Source: Flavivirga rizhaonensis (GTDB lineage: Bacteria; Bacteroidota; Bacteroidia; Flavobacteriales; Flavobacteriaceae). From it: 56,385 bases of DNA. This document shows, piece after piece, positions 45,901 through 52,968 of the stretch. Below the pieces are notes generated by a model. The model ran no database searches and was not told the origin of the DNA. It saw only the letters and a list, made by a program, of their open reading frames with translations. Every line of letters begins with the position of its first letter. The first letter of the stretch is position 1. The DNA lies in contig NZ_SRSO01000031.1 in NCBI RefSeq assembly GCF_004791695.1, forward strand, positions 1-56,385, given 5' to 3'. The translations under genes were made by a program, and so were the position numbers.

Positions 45901-45949
45901 TTGTAAAAGATAGCGCTAGAAAACTAGCGATGAGAGTAATTTTTTTCAT
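42902..45949 (-). CDS. T9SS type A cargo with choice-of-anchor I and esterase-like phytase domains
   Basis: Encodes 1015 residues. A signal peptide (MKKITLIASFLALSFTTVQG) leads into propeller-like beta sequence of the choice-of-anchor I type, split between about 25-260 and 690-920 (LVANEGEPSDDYT, IVTANEGDARDYDGYSEEER). Between them (about 270-670) is an esterase-like phytase-type domain with FEAIAYDEVNH and AEGIALLPNNEIAIINDND. The last 75 residues are a type A sorting domain: FKMYPNPVIDVDLKF, IIYNVSGQEIKRFE, LTSGIYIIKTKAHGIKRFVK. Export is through SprA with cleavage of the tail. Proteins of this build are often co-induced with phosphate starvation, and an extracellular phosphatase or nucleotide-related role is possible, but the substrate is not known. 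Confidence 0.9.
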   Translation of the reverse strand: MKKITLIASFLALSFTTVQGQDLQYLSGYDTTMSDSAETVAHDAINQQAFLTNSSNNSFTIVDISDPSTPTLVKNVDLSTYGAGPNSIAISGDVVAIAVEASPKQDPGKIVFFDLDGIYVDDISVGALPDMITFTPDGTKLLVANEGEPSDDYTNDPEGTITVIDLSGGVMSATTTSINFNSYNDKKVSLQNKGIRIFGNNGAASVSQDLEPEFITVIEDGTKAYVNCQENNALVVLDLTNNTVLDILPLGYKNHLLGTPTVTSYIVNDLVASWPVLGTPVYDGGQAPVFLGGFSGLFYDEANSTATDHVFYAVPDRGPNDGAVKKADVTPAASQNLRPFKLPDYQGRIAKFTLNKTTGTITLDDQILLTRKDGTTPITGRGNIPGFDEVPVTYTDASTAYTNADYVDGASEEYHELSYDEYGGDFEGVLIDKNGNFWMCDEYRPAIYQFNSMGKLIERYVPSGTSLLGTTPQPEGTYGVETLPAVYSKRRANRGFEAIAYDEVNHIIYAFIQSPLYNPSSATKNNSDVIRILGISCATGTSVEEYVYLLERNKDAGYASSRVDKIGDAVYTGNGKFLVIERDSEGPTISTGKKYVFEIDINFATNILNTVLTGAKELEELTADEIAAQNIQAVHKTKMFNLPSIGYQGSDKAEGIALLPNNEIAIINDNDFGLAGAGITDNSVLGIISFANDYGFDASNKDSTINITQHPTLGMFMPDGMASYKVGGVNYIVTANEGDARDYDGYSEEERVKDLTLNASYYPNATTLQTDTDLGRLKTTTATGDYNNDGTIEQIYSYGARSFSIFDEYGNLVFDSADQFGQKIASEESALFNEDEGDVDDRSDDKGGEPEAVAIGTIEGKMYAFVGLERQSAILMYDITDPNDVEFITYYKGNRTSGDVAPEIIKFVPAADSPNSKNLLLVGYEVSGTLGVIQIDDQVLSISEAVAKNDFKMYPNPVIDVDLKFNKTLSGIIYNVSGQEIKRFEKETSLNVSQLTSGIYIIKTKAHGIKRFVKL

Positions 45950-46100
45950 TTTATTTATAAAGATTAATTAATCCTGTAAATAAAAGGATTACAAGCCTTT
46001 TAAATATTACCTCATAATTATCTTGATGTAAACTATTAGCTTGTAATTTTAATTTAATGCAATCTTAACTTTATCAATATTAAGTGAATATTAAAGAGAT

Positions 46101-46168
46101 TAAATTATTGAGGATATATTTATATATAAACTTGAAATGGTTTCTTTTCGAAAAGTGCCTAAGTCTCC
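46101..46168 (+). repeat. 68-bp direct repeat, copy A
   Basis: It matches 46311-46378 at 66 of 68 positions, offset by 210 bp. It starts TTAAATTATTGAGGATATAT and ends AAGTCTC. Confidence 0.9.
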
Positions 46169-46174
46169 TAGCTC

Positions 46175-46282
46175 TAGTATTTACTAGTGTTGTACCGAAT
46201 TAAAAACACAAAAGTCATTCTATTTCTAAAACAATTCCTTATATTATTTTTTCTTACTTTTATCGCCACTAGTAAATACTAG
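46175..46282. repeat. 16-bp perfect inverted repeat pair
   Basis: CTAGTATTTACTAGTG (46175-46190) is the exact reverse complement of 46267-46282, with 76 bp between. Lying inside the 68-bp direct repeats it resembles the ends of a very small non-coding element or an excision remnant. Confidence 0.75.
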
Positions 46283-46310
46283 CGGTAGCCATACTAGGGA
46301 ACAGCGGGGG

Positions 46311-46378
46311 TTAAATTATTGAGGATATATTTATATATAAACTTGAAATGGTTTCTTTTCGAAAAGTACCCAAGTCTC
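46311..46378 (+). repeat. 68-bp direct repeat, copy B
   Basis: Differs from copy A (46101-46168) only at two bases near the right end (GCCT in A, ACCC in B). Confidence 0.9.
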
Positions 46379-46456
46379 ACTATTAATAATACCTGCTAAG
46401 ATTTACTTCGATAAAGTAGAACACGAACTTCTCTATAAAGGCTTCATGCTTCAAAC

Positions 46457-46490
46457 AAAAAAACCCAACCAAATTAATGATCAGGGTTTT
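46457..46490 (-). terminator. second, related terminator-like hairpin downstream of tRNA-Gln
   Basis: AAAACCC (46460-46466) pairs with GGGTTTT (46484-46490), extended inside by G-U pairs around a one-base bulge, and is followed on the minus strand by seven T. It looks like a diverged copy of the tRNA terminator at 46571-46603. Confidence 0.55.
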
Positions 46491-46570
46491 ACAATTAATG
46501 TTACCCCACTAAGGCTTACTTCGATTGCGCTCAGGACAGGCTTCTCGCCCAAACACTTTATTCTTAAAAC

Positions 46571-46603
46571 AAAAAGCCCTAACCTTTTTCAAGATCAGGA
46601 CTT
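46571..46603 (-). terminator. terminator of tRNA-Gln
   Basis: On the minus strand AAGTCCTGATC (46603-46593) can pair with GGTTAGGGCTT (46584-46574), including three G-U pairs, then runs into TTTTTGTTTT. It lies 9 bp beyond the tRNA 3' end. Confidence 0.75.
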
Positions 46604-46612
46604 CAATTTATG

Positions 46613-46685
46613 TTGGCCTACTAGGGCTCGAACCTAGACTCTTTGGTACCAAAAACCAACGTGTTGCCAGTTACACCATAGGCCA
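46613..46685 (-). tRNA. tRNA-Gln, anticodon TTG
   Basis: 73 nt including the discriminator A. The acceptor arms TGGCCTA and TAGGCCA pair perfectly; the anticodon stem TTGGT/ACCAA closes the loop TTTTGGT, with TTG at positions 34-36; the T arm is CTAGG TTCGAGC CCTAG. CCA is not encoded. The U at position 1 of the acceptor and the A discriminator are standard for this isotype. A consensus promoter is 18 bp upstream and a terminator 9 bp downstream, so it is a single-gene unit. Confidence 0.96.
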
Positions 46686-46702
46686 ATATGCTATTGAGGG
46701 TG

Positions 46703-46732
46703 CAAATTTAATACAAAGTTTTATTTGTACAA
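46703..46732 (-). promoter_or_regulatory. tRNA-Gln promoter, consensus -33 and -7 elements
   Basis: On the minus strand it reads TTG (46732-46730), 19 bp, then TAAATTTG (46710-46703). Both elements match the Bacteroidota consensus TTG-N17-19-TAnnTTTG, making it the best promoter match in the window. Confidence 0.75.
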
Positions 46733-46926
46733 GTATTTTTTGAAAATAATTTCGAATACTTTACGTTTCTTTAAAAAACACTTAAAATACTATCTATTCG
46801 CTAATTATTATTTTATTGTCTAAATGTGTTTCTTGTGTTCTTTTTATATGTTAAGACTAACTAAATAGTTATGCCTCATTTCATATTTATTATTAAATTC
46901 GCCAAACCAAACAAACATCTATATAT

Positions 46927-49900
46927 ATGGCACATTTTAACTTTAAAAAATGGAATACTGTTTTAGGCTGGTTCTCTTTTTTAATTGCTCTCGTTACTTA
47001 CACACTAACAGTCGAGCCTACCGTAAGTTTCTGGGATGCTGGTGAATATATTTTAACATCATCTAAATTACAAGTTGGACACCCTCCAGGAGCTCCTTTA
47101 TTTCAAATGTTTGGAGCCTTTTTCTCAATTTTTGCTTTAGAGCCTTCGCAAATTGGTTGGGTGATGAATATGATGAGTGCTGTATCTAGTGCATTTACTA
47201 TTCTTTTCATGTTTTGGACCATCACTTTATTGCTAAAAAAGCTTGTTGGTAATAATGAAGATCTTAATAAAAGCCAATCTATGGCCATTCTTGGAAGTGG
47301 TTTAGTTGGTAGTTTAGCTTTTACATTTACCGATTCTTTTTGGTTTAATGCAGTTGAAACCGAAGTATATGCCATGGCGACCTTAATTATGGCTATCTTA
47401 TTTTGGCTAGGTTTACGTTGGGAGCAGGACATGAACAAACCTCGCGGTAACCGTTGGCTTATTTTAATTGCTTTTGTTATTGGATTATCTTTTGGAGTTC
47501 ACTTTATGGGACTCTTAACTATTCCTACTATTGGTCTTGTTTATTATTTTAAGAATTATAAAACCATCACGGTTCAAAACTTTATCATTGCCAATGTTGT
47601 TTCGGTAGCAGTTTTATTATTCATTTTTAAACTTTTAGCACCAAATATTCTTAAGGTTTTTAGTGTATTCGAAATCTTTTTTGTGAATACCATCGGATTA
47701 CCTTTTAATTCCGGATCTATAATTGCAGGTCTATTATTAGTAGCTATTATATTCTATGCATTACGTTATACCAGACAAAAAAGCTTTGTTCATCTAAACA
47801 CAGGAGTCCTTTGTTTAACCTTTGTAATTATTGGATTTTCCACATGGCTAATGCTTCCTATTCGCGCCAATGCCAATGTGGTTATTAATGAAAATAATCC
47901 ATCTAGTGCTAGAGAATTACTGGCTTATTATAATTTAGAGCAATATCCTGAAACACACTTGTTTTATGGTCCCCAGTTTACAGATCAGTATGCTTACCTT
48001 GATGAGAATAACCCGTATGTAGATGACAAACCTAAATACGAAAAAGACGAAGCAAAAGGAGAATATGTTGTAGTAAACGATTATAAAGACGCAAAGCAAA
48101 ATTACAACTCAAAACATGCTTCCATTTTGCCTCGCATGTGGAGTGCTGAACATGCCGAAAATTATATGATGTTTTCTGGGTTTTTAAACTTTAAGCTAAA
48201 GCCCGATTATCAAATGGAAAACCAATTGCGGAAGACTGTTTCAGATTTTAAGAATAATGTTGCCCAAGGCAATGTAGATTATGAGGATTACAACAATTTC
48301 TTAAAACGATTTAAAGATTATATAGACATTGAAAAACCTTCACTTGGAAGCAACATCGCATACATGCTTGAATACCAACTAGGATATATGTATTGGCGTT
48401 ATTTTATGTGGAATTTTTCTGGAAGGCAAGACGATATTCAAGGACGTTATGATAATCATGGAAATTGGATTACTGGTATAAAACCTATAGATGAAATGCT
48501 ATTAGGTTTTTCGCAAGATAATTTACCTAGTGATGTTAAAAATAATAAAGCACGTAACACATATTACATGCTACCTTTTATTTTAGGTATTCTAGGTTTC
48601 TTCTTTTTATTCAACAGAGATAAAAAGCTATTCTGGACCATGCTTGTTTTTTTCCTTTTTACAGGACTGGCTATTCAGGTATATACCAATGTCCGTCCCT
48701 TTGAACCTCGTGAACGTGACTATTCGGTTGTAGGTTCATTTTATGTATTTGCAATTTGGATTGGCTTTGGGGTATATGCTATTTTTGATGTACTAAAGAA
48801 GTATTTACCAAAACAATTAGCAGCACCAATAATCACAGTAGTTTGCTTAATATTAGTTCCTGGTATTTTAGCTGCCAATAATTGGGATGATCATGATCGA
48901 TCTGGTAAATATACTGCCCAAGCTATGGCAAGAAAGTATTTAGATTCTTGCGCGGAAAACGCTATTTTATTTACTATTGGTGATAATGATACGTTTGCGC
49001 TTTGGTATGCTCAAGAAATTGAAGGCTATAGAACCGACGTGCGCGTTGTTAATACCAGTTTATTTCAAACATATTGGTATATAGATCAAATGAAGCGTAA
49101 AGCATATGAAAGTGACCCTATACCATCTCAACTAACACATGACTTATATAAATATGGCACTAATGATTATATAGTGATACAACCTGTTGTAAAAGATACT
49201 TTAGAAGTAAAACAATTTTTAGATTTTGTAGCAAGTAATAACCCAAAAACAAAATACAAATATGTTTTACAACAGAAGGGTGTTGACCTCTCTCAAGTTA
49301 GAAGTCAAGACTTAAATGCTACATACCTCCCTACTGAGTTCTTAAGAATTCCTGTAAATAAACAGAATGCTTTAAATTCAGGTATTGTAAAGCCCGAAGA
49401 TGCAGGTGAAATAGTTCCTTACATTGATATAAATATTAAAGGAGGTGCTCTTTATAAAAACAGATTACTTATGCTCGATATTGTTGCCAACAACGAATGG
49501 AAGCGCCCTATATATTTTACTGGAGGCAGCTTTGGTGATGATGACTATATCTGGATGAAAGATTATCTACAGCTTGATGGTATGTGCTATAAACTAGTTC
49601 CTATTAAAACATCTGTAGACAGAGCAAATCCTTTTGATATGGGACGCGTAGATTCTGATCTTATGTATGAAAAGGTTAAAAAATGGAATTGGGGTAATAG
49701 TGGTAGTCCAGATATTTATCATGATGTTGAAACTCGTAAGAATTCTATAACCTATAGAGGTAATTTAGCAAGATTAATTGAAACATTAATTAATGAAGAA
49801 AAACTGGACAAAGCAGAGGAAATAGCAGATATAGCTATGAACAACATGCCTGTTGAATATTTTGGATATTATACACTTTTAGAGCCTTACATTAGTGCAT

Positions 49901-50238
49901 ACTACGAAGTTGGTAATAAAGAAAAGGCACAGCGTTTATTTAAGAATGTTTCTAAAAAATACCAAGAAAACTTAAGTTATTATAGTAGTCTAAAAACAGA
50001 TAATCAAGAACGTTTATTTGAGGACATTTATACAGACATTCAACGTTATAAAGGATTGATAGATGTTTTAGTAGAATATGACATAGCCTTTGCTGAAAAA
50101 GAGGGTGATATATTTAATAACCATTTAAAAGCATTTAGGCATTTTTATGGTGATGAGCCAGAAGAAGAATTAATACCGAAAGTTGAAAAAGATATTCCGT
50201 CAATGGATAGTATCATACCAATTGATAGTACTAATTAA
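46927..50238 (+). CDS. DUF2723 membrane protein, O-mannosyltransferase-like
   Basis: Encodes 1103 residues. The N-terminal half has about 12 hydrophobic segments and the family opening YTLTVEPTVSFWDAGEYILT followed by VGHPPGAPLFQM. The acidic residues in this first loop are where GT-C glycosyltransferases bind their metal or donor. DUF2723 is related to the eukaryotic protein O-mannosyltransferase TMEM260, and Bacteroidota are known to O-glycosylate exported proteins, so a role in protein or lipid glycosylation is plausible. The C-terminal part (about 640-1080) is periplasmic, with TPR-like helices near the end. It lies 6 bp ahead of the deacetylase gene, so they probably form an operon. Confidence 0.9.
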   Translation: MAHFNFKKWNTVLGWFSFLIALVTYTLTVEPTVSFWDAGEYILTSSKLQVGHPPGAPLFQMFGAFFSIFALEPSQIGWVMNMMSAVSSAFTILFMFWTITLLLKKLVGNNEDLNKSQSMAILGSGLVGSLAFTFTDSFWFNAVETEVYAMATLIMAILFWLGLRWEQDMNKPRGNRWLILIAFVIGLSFGVHFMGLLTIPTIGLVYYFKNYKTITVQNFIIANVVSVAVLLFIFKLLAPNILKVFSVFEIFFVNTIGLPFNSGSIIAGLLLVAIIFYALRYTRQKSFVHLNTGVLCLTFVIIGFSTWLMLPIRANANVVINENNPSSARELLAYYNLEQYPETHLFYGPQFTDQYAYLDENNPYVDDKPKYEKDEAKGEYVVVNDYKDAKQNYNSKHASILPRMWSAEHAENYMMFSGFLNFKLKPDYQMENQLRKTVSDFKNNVAQGNVDYEDYNNFLKRFKDYIDIEKPSLGSNIAYMLEYQLGYMYWRYFMWNFSGRQDDIQGRYDNHGNWITGIKPIDEMLLGFSQDNLPSDVKNNKARNTYYMLPFILGILGFFFLFNRDKKLFWTMLVFFLFTGLAIQVYTNVRPFEPRERDYSVVGSFYVFAIWIGFGVYAIFDVLKKYLPKQLAAPIITVVCLILVPGILAANNWDDHDRSGKYTAQAMARKYLDSCAENAILFTIGDNDTFALWYAQEIEGYRTDVRVVNTSLFQTYWYIDQMKRKAYESDPIPSQLTHDLYKYGTNDYIVIQPVVKDTLEVKQFLDFVASNNPKTKYKYVLQQKGVDLSQVRSQDLNATYLPTEFLRIPVNKQNALNSGIVKPEDAGEIVPYIDINIKGGALYKNRLLMLDIVANNEWKRPIYFTGGSFGDDDYIWMKDYLQLDGMCYKLVPIKTSVDRANPFDMGRVDSDLMYEKVKKWNWGNSGSPDIYHDVETRKNSITYRGNLARLIETLINEEKLDKAEEIADIAMNNMPVEYFGYYTLLEPYISAYYEVGNKEKAQRLFKNVSKKYQENLSYYSSLKTDNQERLFEDIYTDIQRYKGLIDVLVEYDIAFAEKEGDIFNNHLKAFRHFYGDEPEEELIPKVEKDIPSMDSIIPIDSTN

Positions 50239-50244
50239 TTTGGT

Positions 50245-50919
50245 ATGAGGTATGCCTTAGCACCTGTAAAAATACCAGTAATTGTAAAAAAAATATTCCC
50301 AAAGTATATTTGGGACATACCATCAATAGATAAAGTTATTTATCTAACATTTGATGACGGTCCTACACCTGAAATCACAAATTGGGTACTGGAAACTTTA
50401 AAGGCATACAACGCCAAAGCAACTTTTTTTTGTATTGGTAACAATATTGAAAAACACCCTGATATCTTTCAGAACATTGTAGATGCAGGTCATAGTATTG
50501 GAAACCATACGTACAACCATATTAAAGGCTGGAAAACAAAGAGTAAAGACTATCTAAAAAATATTGAAAAAGCGCAAGAAACTATTAATGATCAAATTCC
50601 AAATAACAATTCTAAAATCGTCAATCGTCAATCGTTAATCGTTAACCTATTTCGCCCTCCTCATGGACAAATAACACCTAAACAAGGAAAAAGACTCATT
50701 GCTTTGGGTTATAAAATAATTATGTGGGATGTATTATCTTTTGACTGGGATAAAAGTATTAGTAAAGAAACTTGTTTAAACAACGTTACCAATAAGGCAA
50801 CTCATGGTAGTATTATTGTTTTCCACGATAGTATAAAAGCTTCAAAAAACATGCAATACACTTTACCAAAAGTATTAGAGTTTTTTAGCAAAAAAGGCTA
50901 CACATTTAAAGCTATTTAA
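50245..50919 (+). CDS. polysaccharide deacetylase (NodB fold)
   Basis: Encodes 224 residues. It probably removes acetyl groups from N-acetylated sugars in cell-wall or exported glycans. All NodB motifs are present: TFDDGP (35-40) with the catalytic Asp, GNHTYNH (86-92) with metal-binding His, RPPHG (137-141), MWDVLSFDW (160-168) and IIVFHDS (190-196). No signal peptide is seen. Between motifs 2 and 3, residues 125-134 (IVNRQSLIVN) are encoded by a 7-bp tandem repeat, an odd insertion compared with typical family members. It is co-directional with the DUF2723 gene and converges on the thioredoxin-like gene with 2 bp between stops. Confidence 0.92.
   Translation: MRYALAPVKIPVIVKKIFPKYIWDIPSIDKVIYLTFDDGPTPEITNWVLETLKAYNAKATFFCIGNNIEKHPDIFQNIVDAGHSIGNHTYNHIKGWKTKSKDYLKNIEKAQETINDQIPNNNSKIVNRQSLIVNLFRPPHGQITPKQGKRLIALGYKIIMWDVLSFDWDKSISKETCLNNVTNKATHGSIIVFHDSIKASKNMQYTLPKVLEFFSKKGYTFKAI
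50616..50646 (+). repeat. 7-bp tandem repeat inside the deacetylase gene
   Basis: AATCGTC, AATCGTC, AATCGTT, AATCGTT follow each other, then AAC. The unit is not a multiple of three, so a gain or loss of one unit would shift the frame before the later catalytic motifs. Confidence 0.85.
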
Positions 50920-50921
50920 TG

Positions 50922-51218
50922 CTAAGCGTACTGCTGAATAATACTTATAAGTGTATTAGCATCTTGTTCTCCACTTTGACGCCATTTCATCTCACCATCT
51001 TTATAAATAATAAGTGTTGGCAAGGTTTTCACCCTTAGGGCTTCAGCAAGTTCTTCATTCTTTTCAACATCAATTTTTATAACTTTAGCTTTATCACCTA
51101 GTGCTGCAGCAACATCTCTTAAAACAAGATGCATTGCAGTTGATTGCTCATTCCATTCCGTATAAAAATCTAACAGAACAGGAATTTCCACATCTATAAG
51201 TTCCCCAAATTTTGACAT
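50922..51218 (-). CDS. thioredoxin-fold protein without active-site cysteines
   Basis: Encodes 98 residues with the thioredoxin fold: PVLLDFYTEWNEQSTAMHLV in the position of the active-site helix, VIKIDVEKNEELAEALRV, and the cis-proline TLPT. Where thioredoxins have WCGPC, this protein has WNEQS, and there is no cysteine anywhere in the chain, so it cannot act as a redox enzyme. A protein-binding or chaperone-like role is likely instead. It lies 55 bp after the metallophosphoesterase gene on the same strand. Confidence 0.88.
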   Translation of the reverse strand: MSKFGELIDVEIPVLLDFYTEWNEQSTAMHLVLRDVAAALGDKAKVIKIDVEKNEELAEALRVKTLPTLIIYKDGEMKWRQSGEQDANTLISIIQQYA

Positions 51219-51273
51219 ACTTTATTGTTTTTTAGCCAAATTGTGCTTATACAAATATAGCATTTCTTAGCAA

Positions 51274-52509
51274 TTATGCACTATTTGAGCTTTTTTTAAG
51301 TTCTATAACTGTAATTTCTGGCCATATTCCAACACGTCCTGGAAATGCTAAATATCCAAAGCCTCTATTTACATTAATAAATTGTCCTAATTCCTCATAG
51401 ATACCTGCCCAGTATTTATAGCGCCATTTTACAGGACTCCACTTAAACCAGCCAGGTATTTCAATTCCAAACTGCATCCCATGCGTATGTCCACTTAATG
51501 TTAAATGATAATGATAATCATCCTTAATCACTTTTTTTTCCCAGTGGGACGGATCATGACTCATTAAGATTTTAAAATCATCTTTGTTAATACTAGTTGA
51601 AGCCTTTTTTAAATCACCTGCTGTTTTAAATCCTCCTGCTCCCCAATTTTCCACACCAACCAAAGCAATGCGCTCACCATTTTTTTCTAAGTATCTACTT
51701 TCATTCAATAGTACATCAAACCCAATTTCTTTCTGGAGGTTTTTTAAATCTTCTAAATTTTGCTTTTTTGCGTCTTCAGACTCCCATTGAACATAATCAC
51801 CATAATCATGATTTCCTAAAACAGAAAACAACCCATCTTTAGCCTTTAGTTTACCAAAAACATTTTTATAAGGCACTAACTCTTCTGCTTTGTTATTTAC
51901 CATATCTCCTGTAAACAATATGATATCGCTTTGTTGTTCGTTTATTAAGTCAACTGCATAATTTACCTTATCCATATTATCGAAACTCCCAGAATGAATA
52001 TCGCTAATTTGAGTTAATTTATAACCATCAAAAGCTTTCGGTAAATCTTCAAAGTGAAGTGTGTATTTTAATACTTTATAATTGTATTTTCCTTTATAAA
52101 TACCGTAAATAATTGAAGCCAATGGTATAGCCGCAATACCTAGTGCTATCTTGCTTACAAACTGACGTCTGGATGCAAAATAATTCCCTCTAGCTGTATC
52201 GCCTTCTGTAAAATACCTAAAAACTGCTTGTGGTACCCTAATGATATCCTCCCCAACCATAAAGACTAATAAAACCATTTTGGGGATTAGCAAGGCTATA
52301 AAAAACCCAAAAGCATAAGCATGTCCATGAGAGAACCCATCACTTCTGTTAAAACCGTAATAATGAAAAACAAAATTACCTATTACTAAAACTGTAATAA
52401 ACCAATATAATATTTGAAGCCAATTATTTTTTGATATCGTTTTAAAGGCTTGAAAGGCATAAATATCTGCAATTCCAAAAATAACAAGGAAAATAATCCA
52501 GCGAAGCAT
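51274..52509 (-). CDS. membrane-anchored metallophosphoesterase
   Basis: Encodes 411 residues. Three or four hydrophobic segments (about 1-20, 30-50, 68-92, 125-140) are followed by a calcineurin-like phosphoesterase domain (about 160-400) with the full set of metal motifs: QISDIHSGS, FTGDMVNN, VLGNHDYG, MSHDPSHW and LSGHTHGMQFG. This build is typical of YkuE/YaeI-type enzymes; relatives in Gram-negative bacteria cleave UDP-diacylglucosamine or other phosphodiesters at the membrane. The substrate here is not known. It is followed by the cysteine-free thioredoxin-like gene, perhaps as a pair. Confidence 0.92.
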   Translation of the reverse strand: MLRWIIFLVIFGIADIYAFQAFKTISKNNWLQILYWFITVLVIGNFVFHYYGFNRSDGFSHGHAYAFGFFIALLIPKMVLLVFMVGEDIIRVPQAVFRYFTEGDTARGNYFASRRQFVSKIALGIAAIPLASIIYGIYKGKYNYKVLKYTLHFEDLPKAFDGYKLTQISDIHSGSFDNMDKVNYAVDLINEQQSDIILFTGDMVNNKAEELVPYKNVFGKLKAKDGLFSVLGNHDYGDYVQWESEDAKKQNLEDLKNLQKEIGFDVLLNESRYLEKNGERIALVGVENWGAGGFKTAGDLKKASTSINKDDFKILMSHDPSHWEKKVIKDDYHYHLTLSGHTHGMQFGIEIPGWFKWSPVKWRYKYWAGIYEELGQFINVNRGFGYLAFPGRVGIWPEITVIELKKSSNSA

Positions 52510-52730
52510 ATTTCTTTTTTATCAAATATAATAGTATTTCAAGTTAATGATTGCAAAGTGAATTTTATTTAACTAATTGTTAAGATTATATTTTGAATCT
52601 TAATTTTACACCAAAATCAAAACCAAATCAAAGTAAAAATCTCAGAAGCTTTATCTAATCTTCTAAAGTTTATAACTAAACCTAGACATTTAATTCACTG
52701 TTATAAATCAATAAGTATTCTTTATTTTCG

Positions 52731-52847
52731 TCAATCTTTTAAGATCTTAATAGCCTTAGTCTGTTTTTTTTCATTTTTAAGTGTTAAAAAATACAATCCG
52801 CCAAGGAGTAATTGTGTATCTAATTTATGAATGCCTTGATTATCTGC
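52731..52847 (-). pseudogene. remnant of a T9SS type A sorting domain
   Basis: A 38-codon open stretch ending at TGA (52733-52731) encodes DNQGIHKLDTQLLLGGLYFL then TLKNEKKQTKAIKILKD. Spacing and residues match the end of type A sorting domains, which close with a (S/G)GxYF(I/L) strand and a basic tail of about this length. A stop lies two codons upstream in frame. The preceding bases read HNVSD then a stop in a neighbouring frame, similar to the usual YNVSGQ, so a frameshift probably destroyed the gene. Confidence 0.55.
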
Positions 52848-52938
52848 TAGTCACTTACATTATGCTTAGAAGTTTACTAACATTATTTAAGAGACAGTAT
52901 AAATCAACAATAAATTTTAAACATATAATCAATCTTCG

Positions 52939-52946
52939 TAGCTTTG
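52939..52946 (+). promoter_or_regulatory. -7 element of the polA promoter
   Basis: TAGCTTTG matches TAnnTTTG, with TTA, one base off TTG, 19 bp upstream. The leader would be about 15-20 nt before the ATG at 52969. Confidence 0.55.
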
Positions 52947-52968
52947 GTATTTAAATAAAACAAACAAC

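Larger units (their letters stand above)
45950..46612. other. repeat-built spacer between the type A cargo and tRNA-Gln
   Basis: The 663-bp gap contains two 68-bp direct repeats (46101-46168, 46311-46378), a 16-bp inverted repeat between them (46175-46190, 46267-46282), one terminator-like hairpin (46457-46490), a dispersed repeat copy (46517-46540) and the tRNA terminator (46571-46603). No credible gene is seen. Confidence 0.7.
52510..52968. other. spacer upstream of polA with a sorting-domain remnant
   Basis: This 459-bp gap contains a short decayed frame resembling a T9SS type A tail (52731-52847) and the polA promoter (52939-52946). The rest is plain AT-rich sequence. Confidence 0.6.

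Noticed and set aside
46446..46743. Two short plus-strand frames across tRNA-Gln
   Set aside because: They overlap the tRNA and its terminators.
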